From Cynocephalus volans (Eukaryota > Chordata > Mammalia > Dermoptera > Cynocephalidae): a stretch of 64,000 bases of DNA. Each line of letters begins with the position of its first letter. The first letter of the stretch is position 1. The DNA lies in contig NC_084462.1 in the NCBI RefSeq assembly GCF_027409185.1, positions 87,964,179 to 88,028,178 of the forward strand, given 5' to 3'. Positions 57,761-64,000 of this stretch are shown one piece after another. Below the pieces are notes generated by a model that made no database searches, had not been told where the DNA came from, and worked only from the letters and a program-made list of their open reading frames with translations. Both the position numbers and the translations under genes were made by a program.

Positions 57761-58222
57761 GACAGGGTTTATTGTTATGTATACTTTAATAGGCTTAATT
57801 TTTTTGTTTATTCATATTCTTATTTGAGTGCTAGTGACAATTCACGTGGAACTAGTAGTGTACAGTTTTATCGAGAGTTTTCATGTCTCGTTGATGAAAT
57901 AATCCTCACAACAGGTTTATAAGCTGTAAATTATAGAAATTAAAAACAAAATAGACTAAGCTTTAAAATGTAATTATTGGTAGTAATTTCTGTTACCACT
58001 AGATGGCCCACTCGGCACATACTTTTGAGCAAATGTAGCTCATTTGCAGACATTTTGAAATTTCCCTGTAGATCTTATTAAAATACATTTTAATTGGCAT
58101 AAAAAAAACCCATTTTGTGTCAGATTCTGTGATAAGCTTTTTATAAGTAGTAAAGAAATCCAAGATGGTATTTATTACAGTGGATTTTTTTGATTTTCTT
58201 CTCAAGAAGAAAGGAGTATTAG
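57761..58222. other. unassigned stretch
   Basis: Nothing recognised. Confidence 0.5.
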
Positions 58223-58312
58223 AGCTGGCTGGCCAGTTAACTCAGTTGGGTAGAGCGTGATGTTTTACGCAAAGGTCAAGGGTTCAGAGCCCCATACCGG
58301 CGAGCCGCCAAT
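58223..58312 (+). mobile_element. tRNA-Ile SINE monomer
   Basis: GGCTGGCCAGTTAACTCAGT, GGTAGAGCGTGATGTTTTAC, GGTTCAGAGCCCCATACCGG, short A-rich tail. Confidence 0.92.
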
Positions 58313-58329
58313 AAAAAGAGGATGTATTA

Positions 58330-58473
58330 GGGCCGAGCCCGTGGCGCACTCGGGAGAGTGCGGCGCTGGGAGCGCGGCGACGCTCCTGCCGCGGGTTCTG
58401 ATCCTATATGGGAATGGCCGGTGCACTCACTGGCTGAGTGCGGGTCACGAAAAAAGACCACAAAAAAAAAAAA
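58330..58473 (+). mobile_element. young GC-rich tRNA-derived SINE inserted behind another SINE
   Basis: GGGCCGAGCCCGTGGCGCAC, GGGAGCGCGGCGACGCTCC, TGCGGGTCACGAAAAAAGAC. Perfect 17-bp duplication AAAAAGAGGATGTATTA (58313-58329 and 58474-58490); its left copy begins in the tail of the older monomer. Confidence 0.96.
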
Positions 58474-58691
58474 AAAAAGAGGATGTATTAAACTAGGTGT
58501 ATTCAGTGTCATACACAGTATATTTTCAACAAGTATTTTTAACATTCACTAAAATTCATTGAATTAAATTATGCTTCTTCATTTGATTGTAGAAAAGTTA
58601 TTTGCCACACCAAAAAGCAATATATTTTTATTGCTAAATCTTTAAATGGTTTTATTTAAATCTAGCACTGTATCTCTGAGGTTTTAATATA

Positions 58692-58778
58692 TATGAAGGT
58701 ACTTCAAAAAGTTTGTAGAAAAATGGAATTAGGAGTTAATATAAATCTTTCCATGAACCTCTTGAAGATCCCTTGTAG
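58692..58778. mobile_element. palindromic MITE, copy 8
   Basis: GAAGGTACTTCAAAAAGTTT and CCATGAACCTCTTGAAGATC with TATA on the left and TAGA on the right. Confidence 0.85.
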
Positions 58779-59539
58779 ATAATGGACTAAGTAAATTATG
58801 GACTTGAAATGGAGGATGGTCCCCATGGTCAATTTTGTTGTCTTTAATGCAGTTCAGTTCTTCTAAGGGTTAGAATTGTTCTATGATGTGTATAATTCCT
58901 GTCAGGTGAGAATAAAAAGTGAAATTGTTACATTTTGGTACTTTCATTATTTTACTAATTATCTTGACAAGAAAATTAAATCTCCTTTGCTTTTGGTCTT
59001 GCTTAATCTCATGTGTATGTTCTTTCATTGATTCTCAATCTTATTAGATCTATTGCTGTCTTTTTATAACCAATATTTTATATTCCTCTTTCTGCTAACT
59101 TGAAATGAAAATCATAGTTAATATTACCTATTTGTATAATAATATAAAAAATCATTATAATGCCTTGATTATAATGTAAAGGAGAAATAGAAGAGAAGCA
59201 ATTTATAATAGAATGTGTCCTAAAACATCTAAAGACTCGAGCAGACTACACTAGACACAATGAATTAGTCACATGTTTGCACCTGCACATAAAATCACTG
59301 TGAATGTGATAGCTATCTATATAAGCTGATTGATACAATTTTGTATTGGTGATACAGGTACCAAAGTGACATTGACATTGATGACATGATTTTTCAAAAT
59401 GGTTAACAACTCGTAGTAAAGTTGTGAACAAAACAAATAGATTTCTAAATATGGTTGCATCCTGGAAGATTTGGGCTACATTAATGCTGTGGAAAAAAAT
59501 ACATTTTGTTTTTATGTTATTTAGGCTTCAGCCTTAGAT
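58779..59539. other. unassigned stretch
   Basis: Nothing recognised. Confidence 0.5.
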
Positions 59540-60074
59540 ATAGTAATCCCCTCTTTTCCTCAGAGCATATATTCCAAGACCCCCAGTGGCTGCCTGAAAC
59601 GTCGGATAGTACAAACTCTACTGTCTTTTCCTGTATATACATAACCTATGATAAAGTTTAATTTATAAATTAGGCACAGTGAGAGATTAACAATTATAAC
59701 AAAATAGAATATGCCAGCATCACTACTCTTGGGCTTTGGAGCCATTGTTAAGTAAAATAAGGGTTAATTGAACACAAGCACTGAGATATCCTGACAGTCG
59801 ATCTGATCACCCAGAGAGCCACTAAGTGACTGACAGGGGAGTAGTGTATACAGCACGAATACATTGGACAAAAGTATGATTCACATCCTGGGTGGGATGG
59901 AGTGGGTGGCCAGAGATTTCATCATGCTACACAGAATGGCATGCAATTTAAAACTTATGAATTATTTATTTCTGGAATTTTTCACTTAATATTTGTGGAC
60001 TGTGGTTGACTGCAGGTAACTGAAACCATAGAATTTGAACTACGGAAAGAGAAACCATAGATAAGGGGGGACTT
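59540..60074 (-). mobile_element. Tigger-type transposon with transposase start remnant
   Basis: TAGTAATCCCCTC at the left and GATAAGGGGGGACTTA at the right are worn inverted ends. CCCAGTGGCTGCCTGAAAC and CGATCTGATCACCCAGAGAG follow the Tigger group. On the minus strand an ATG at 59745 opens with MAPKPKSSDAG, close to the start of a Tigger transposase as I know it, and departs from it within about 12 codons, so the element is an internally deleted, dead copy. Confidence 0.88.
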
Positions 60075-60149
60075 ATGTATATTCAATAAAACCTTTGAAA
60101 ATAATCTAGAAAATGTGACAGTTCCTTGCCATACAGGTTTGTTCTCTGT

Positions 60150-60292
60150 GCTTCTGGACCTCTATTGTCCCTGGCACTTGCCCATTAAAGACTAGTAAAG
60201 CTTTTCCACCTTCAGTCCCCCAAATGCCTTCATAAATATATAAAGGGCCCTCTAGGGGGCAGTGCTGCTACCATTGAGAACCACTGATTTCT
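60150..60292. mobile_element. possible hAT fragment
   Basis: GCTACCATTGAGAACCACTG has the CAGTGGTTCTCAA-type hAT end in reverse. The rest is not assignable. Confidence 0.45.
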
Positions 60293-60689
60293 AAGTATGC
60301 AGCTGCATTAATCTACTACACAGCTGTAGTAAATAAAAACAGCTGTATTGCTCATTGAATTTTAAAACTAGAGTAATTTAAGTATCCTAGACCCTTAAAT
60401 AAGATAACGTTTTAAATAATTAATACAGTTGGAGAATTATAGGAGAAATTGATTTGTTCAAATGGTTCATTGTTTTATTGCAGTTCTTATAAGCAGATCA
60501 GTTAGACTGCTTTTAAGACTACTTTTAAGATTATTTTTAAGTCCCCAGTATCCTGCATTTTCTTTATTTTTTCCACTCTGCCTATCTAGTAAGTCAGGAG
60601 TATATAACTTAATTTTTGTAATTATTTACTTAGTTGACAGTCACAATGTAATTTGTCCTTTTAAACAAACACATTTTTAAAAAAATCAA
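60293..60689. other. unassigned AT-rich stretch
   Basis: ACAGCTGTAGTAAATAAAAACAGCTG-like short inverted words only; no gene. Confidence 0.45.
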
Positions 60690-60691
60690 AA

Positions 60692-60738
<47 letters not shown>
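60692..60738. repeat. (AT)n microsatellite
   Basis: About 46 bp of alternating AT directly beside a SINE T tail. Confidence 0.95.
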
Positions 60739-60750
<12 letters not shown>

Positions 60751-60900
60751 AGACTGCTAAGGGTATCTTAACCCTTGGCTTGGTGTTGTCAGCACCACAC
60801 TCAGCCAGTGAGCAAACCAGCCATCCCTATATGGGATCTGAACCCATGGCCTTGGCGTTATCAGCACCGCTCTCTCCCGAGTGAGCCATGGGCTGGCCCC
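60739..60900 (-). mobile_element. dimeric tRNA-Ile SINE
   Basis: T run, GGTATCTTAACCCTTGGCTT, CTTGGTGTTGTCAGCACC, CTTGGCGTTATCAGCACC, GAGCCATGGGCTGGCCCC. Confidence 0.92.
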
Positions 60901-60919
60901 CCAAAATATATTTTTAGAT

Positions 60920-62060
60920 TTGGAAGGTAAAATAGTAACATTACAGAAACTTTGTAAAAATGGAAGCAAAATTTCCGATAATCATACCATCTGTTATTAA
61001 TATTTTTCAATATTTTGTTCTTTATGTGCATGTTTTGACATTCAAGAAATTAGTTTTGTATCTTTTCACTTAATGTGACATAAATTTTTTATGTTATTAT
61101 ATAGCTTCAAAACCATTATTTTAAGTTACTACATCTTGTTTTGTTAGATTCCACAATTTAGCCATTTTCCTACCTTTAGATTGTTCACATTATAAAAGTG
61201 ATTATAATATGTATGTGTATATGAATGTATATATAATATCTATTGTTGGATTTGTTTTAGTATATTTATATTTTTCCTTTGGGATAGATTTACAGAATTG
61301 GGATAATTAATTGGGTCAGTATGCTTGGACATTTTTATAACTTTTGTTGAATTTGCCAAATTGGTGTAAAAAAATAAAGCCAATTCATTTGTATTGCAAT
61401 CAGCATATATGAAGATGTTATTTATATGAAATTATCATTTCACGTTATCCTTCACTGCATCAAGGATTACTTAATTTTTTTCTTACTGTTTTAAAATTTT
61501 TTTCTTTTAACTCTTTATAATCTCGTGTTCTGTTTTTCATTTTGTTTTGTTTTTATTTTTACAAACCCTTGTGCTAAGAGCTGACTCAATAGAGCACAGT
61601 GAGGGAGCTGATCTGCTAAGTACAAAACTCCAACCCAGAAACAGGTTGTCAATAAATGGTTTAGCACCAGTTTCCCCTGGAATGTGCATTACACGATGGG
61701 CTGGCTAGGGGGCTCTCAACACTGGACCCCCGTCTCAGCGTGGGGCACACTAGGAGTGCTGTGGCCCAGGAATTACTTTAAAATTATTCACTTTACTTTT
61801 ATTTGATTATCAGTGACACAACATTTTTTATACTTGTGAATGAATTATCTGCTTTCTCTTTTGCAAAATGTATGGTCGTGTCTTTTGACTATTGATTGTG
61901 TTAGGTTCTTGCTGTTTATTTTTTCCCCTTTTTATTTTGAGTCAGACCTTTTAAGTGATTAAAACATTGTTTCTTCCAGTCATTTTTGTGGTGAACATAT
62001 TCCTTTGCCGTCTTTGATTTTATTTTGATTATTTTTTTTAATACATGGAAGTTTTATATT
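60920..62060 (-). mobile_element. old L1 (L1M class), minus strand, interrupted
   Basis: TTTAGATTGTTCACATTATA, GGGATAGATTTACAGAATTG and later TTTTGCAAAATGTATGGTCG follow antisense L1M order. The 28S-derived block lies between. Confidence 0.65.
61561..61765 (-). pseudogene. 28S rRNA 3' end pseudogene
   Basis: Read on the minus strand, it follows the last part of mammalian 28S rRNA: GGTGCTAAACCATT, TTTCTGGGTTGGAGTTTTGT, AGATCAGCTCCCTCACTG, ending ACAAGGGTTTGT at 61561, the mature 28S 3' end. The homology upstream fades near 61740-61765. Next to the 3' end, on the minus strand, is an A-rich run (AAAAATAAAAACAAAAC), so it was probably copied by L1 from a tailed rRNA or fragment. No clear target duplication remains. 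It is not a functional rRNA gene. Confidence 0.88.
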
Positions 62061-62109
62061 TTTATATGACTCAATTTATCTACCTTTGGACGATAGTATG
62101 TAATATTAA

Positions 62110-62345
62110 AGAAAGAACGGGATGGAGAGTCAAGAATCAGGGTTCTGGAAGGAGATATTTATAATACTTGTATTTGACAAAGGACTCACATACAGAGTGT
62201 ATATTAGAATGTTTACAAATAAATAAGAAAAAGGCAGATAACCCAATTTCAGAAAATGGGAGAAACCCTGAACTGGTACCTGATAAAAGATATCTGGATA
62301 CCTAAACCACCTGGCAGTATGTATGCTAAATGAATGCAAACCAAT
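62110..62345 (+). mobile_element. old L1 ORF2 fragment, plus strand
   Basis: TTTGACAAAGGACTCACATA and AACCCAATTTCAGAAAATGG follow sense L1M. Confidence 0.6.
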
Positions 62346-63384
62346 TTTATATCACCTGTGTAAGATGTATTTAAAAATACATATTTTGGGAAAGATCTAT
62401 TTTATTGTTAAAGCCAGATTTATATTAGATGTTGGTCATCCAGAGTATAGACATTGTATTTGTTAGCATGGGCAGTTTATATTTCACTGTACTCCTGTAG
62501 GATAGAGGTCATTTTCTTTTTGCCTTATCCTGCCTTTCATAGACAAGTTCTTTGCCTGTTGAATCCGATCTTAATTTTTACTATCTAACCTCTACATATT
62601 CTCTAGGAAAAATCCTTCATTAGAGATCAGTGATCTCTTTAGATCTTAGTGCCTTTACCAGGATTAAGGAGTATCTTGGGTTTCATTGACTCCATCAAGG
62701 CATGAGAAAATGGGAGAAAAAAGGAAAGGAAATCAAAAATTTAAGAGTGAAAATGTTGCAATTATCATAAAAAAGCACATAAATCTCACAAGAGCCTGTG
62801 GTTGTTTTTCTTATGCTTTACCATAGGATATAATATGAATTATTTTTATCCTTACATATTGAACGACTCTAAGAATTCTTTCCTGCCATGTGACAAATGC
62901 CTGTACATCTCACCTAATTATTGTGCAAACTTCCTATGGTTAATGTCTGTTCCTGGTTATTCCTTCTATACTTGGTTGTTCCCATCTTACAGAATCTACT
63001 AAAAGATAGAGTAATTTAAGCATAATTCTGTATACTTTCAGGGACATCTTTTCTTATAATTATCCCTTTTAGATTTCTTAACATCCCTTACTAATTTTCC
63101 TTCCTGACAGAAATAAACTTTCCAAGCTCCATCTGCCAACTTTCTTCTTACTTACACACTTTTCTGTCTTCCTTCTTGAGTAATGGCTGCTCACACAAAA
63201 TTGAGATACACTAATAAACCTGTCCTTCATCTCTTATTACTTATTTCCCCTTGACTACTTACCTAACCCTTAAAGAGTATACACTTTTTGAGACAAATTA
63301 ATATCTTGTATAAATCTCAGGGATTTTATACGTTCCCTTCCCCACAGGCCTAAAATTTTACCTGTTTGCCTTTCCTTAGGATAT
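62346..63384. other. unassigned stretch
   Basis: AT-rich then pyrimidine-rich sequence, no gene or named repeat seen. Confidence 0.5.
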
Positions 63385-63386
63385 TA

Positions 63387-64000
63387 AATGAGGGTATTTC
63401 AAAAAATTCATGGTAAGATTCGTTGTCGGGTCCGCCGCCGGCTGACCCAAACAGCCCTAGCCTCATCAGTCTTTCCCTAGGTGTCCCTTCTGGTGGGTGA
63501 GCGAATTGCCCGGATTCCTCTTTCCCTCTGTCCCCGTTAGAAGGAGATGGGGGAAGAGAGCCGCGAAGAGAGGTGAGCACAGGCACCGGCCCTAACCAGC
63601 CTGTTAAAGGACACTCAGACGCTGTGAGGGTTCTGTCAAGCAGTTCCGTTTATTATCACACAAGCACTTGCTTTTAAAGGCAAATGGGGAAGGGAGGTTT
63701 TTACATCCTCCAATCAGCTTAAAGGTTAGGAGAGCATGCATCCTGTCTCAATGCCTAGCTATTGCAATCACACAGTGTTCACGAGCGAGGAAGTGCGTAT
63801 TTGGCCAATAAGTGCTAAGGCAAGGTTCCCGCAGACATTCCCACCCTACTTCCTCTGCGCCATCTTAGGCTGCCACGTTAATACGCCCTTGTGGGCCCGT
63901 AATGGCACCGCTTGTAATGTCACTTAAGGTGGCTAGTTTTTAAGGCCCGACAATTCGTATTATCTTTCAATTCTATTTTTTCATGAACTCTTTGAAGTAC
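63387..64000. mobile_element. palindromic MITE, copy 9, split by an LTR and cut by the right edge
   Basis: Left half ATGAGGGTATTTCAAAAAAT, right half TATCTTTCAATTCTATTTTT and GAACTCTTTGAAGTAC reaching base 64000. Confidence 0.92.
63424..63952 (-). mobile_element. solo ERV LTR inside MITE
   Basis: Starts TGTCGGGTC and ends GGCCCGACA, a 9-base inverted pair (one mismatch possible) with TG...CA. A perfect 6-bp duplication ATTCGT (63418-63423 and 63953-63958) flanks it. On the minus strand AATAAACGG near 63651 is a poly-A signal with a TTTAAAAGC box just upstream, so transcription would run leftward. 529 bp, no viral frame. The 6-bp duplication and form fit a class I or II ERV; family unnamed. 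Confidence 0.93.

Noticed and set aside
61561..61765. Functional rRNA gene
   Set aside because: Only the 28S 3' end is present, with many substitutions and an internal deletion.

Overview
This window is 64 kb of mammalian nuclear DNA, almost all intronic or intergenic. It is AT-rich, carries ancient eutherian repeats (MIR, L2, L1M, MaLR LTRs, Tigger and hAT relics), and has one CpG island. I found no protein-coding gene that I can name, and no bacterial, viral or CRISPR-type locus. The commonest young repeats are SINEs whose body matches tRNA-Ile, present as monomers and as dimers, and there are no Alu, B1/B2 or other lineage-typical SINEs. tRNA-Ile SINEs in monomer and dimer form are a hallmark of colugos (Dermoptera, CYN SINEs), so a colugo such as Galeopterus is my best inference. 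The species is inferred, not proven.

Layout. 1-1575 is a Tigger DNA transposon cut by two SINEs. 4397-7148 is one hAT transposon split by a SINE cluster, an ERV LTR and L1 pieces. 9013-10890 is an old L1 split by an 818-bp retrocopy. 11590-12976 is the 3' end of a MaLR element with its LTR. 13-26 kb holds L1, L2, MIR, hAT, SINE and MITE relics. About 26.95-28.25 kb is a CpG island with candidate splice donors on both strands, which suggests a divergent promoter. 28.25-43 kb is probable intron or flank, with an (AC)83 microsatellite, MaLR LTRs and L2/L1 relics. 43.3-45.7 kb is an L1 ORF1-region relic holding a Tigger element that itself holds a SINE. 49877-51411 is an L1 insertion with a 5' inversion and a perfect 15-bp target-site duplication. 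61561-61765 is a retro-inserted piece of the 28S rRNA 3' end. 63424-63952 is a solo ERV LTR inside a palindromic MITE at the right edge.

The information in the window is its insertion history. Target-site duplications (TSDs) can be read for many elements, so their relative ages can be ordered. I did not find an undescribed biological system. The best leads are a GC-rich young SINE subtype, an abundant roughly 80-bp palindromic MITE, perfect short hairpins that look like template-switch mutations, a tail-only poly(T) insertion with its own duplication, and the unidentified CpG-island promoter.
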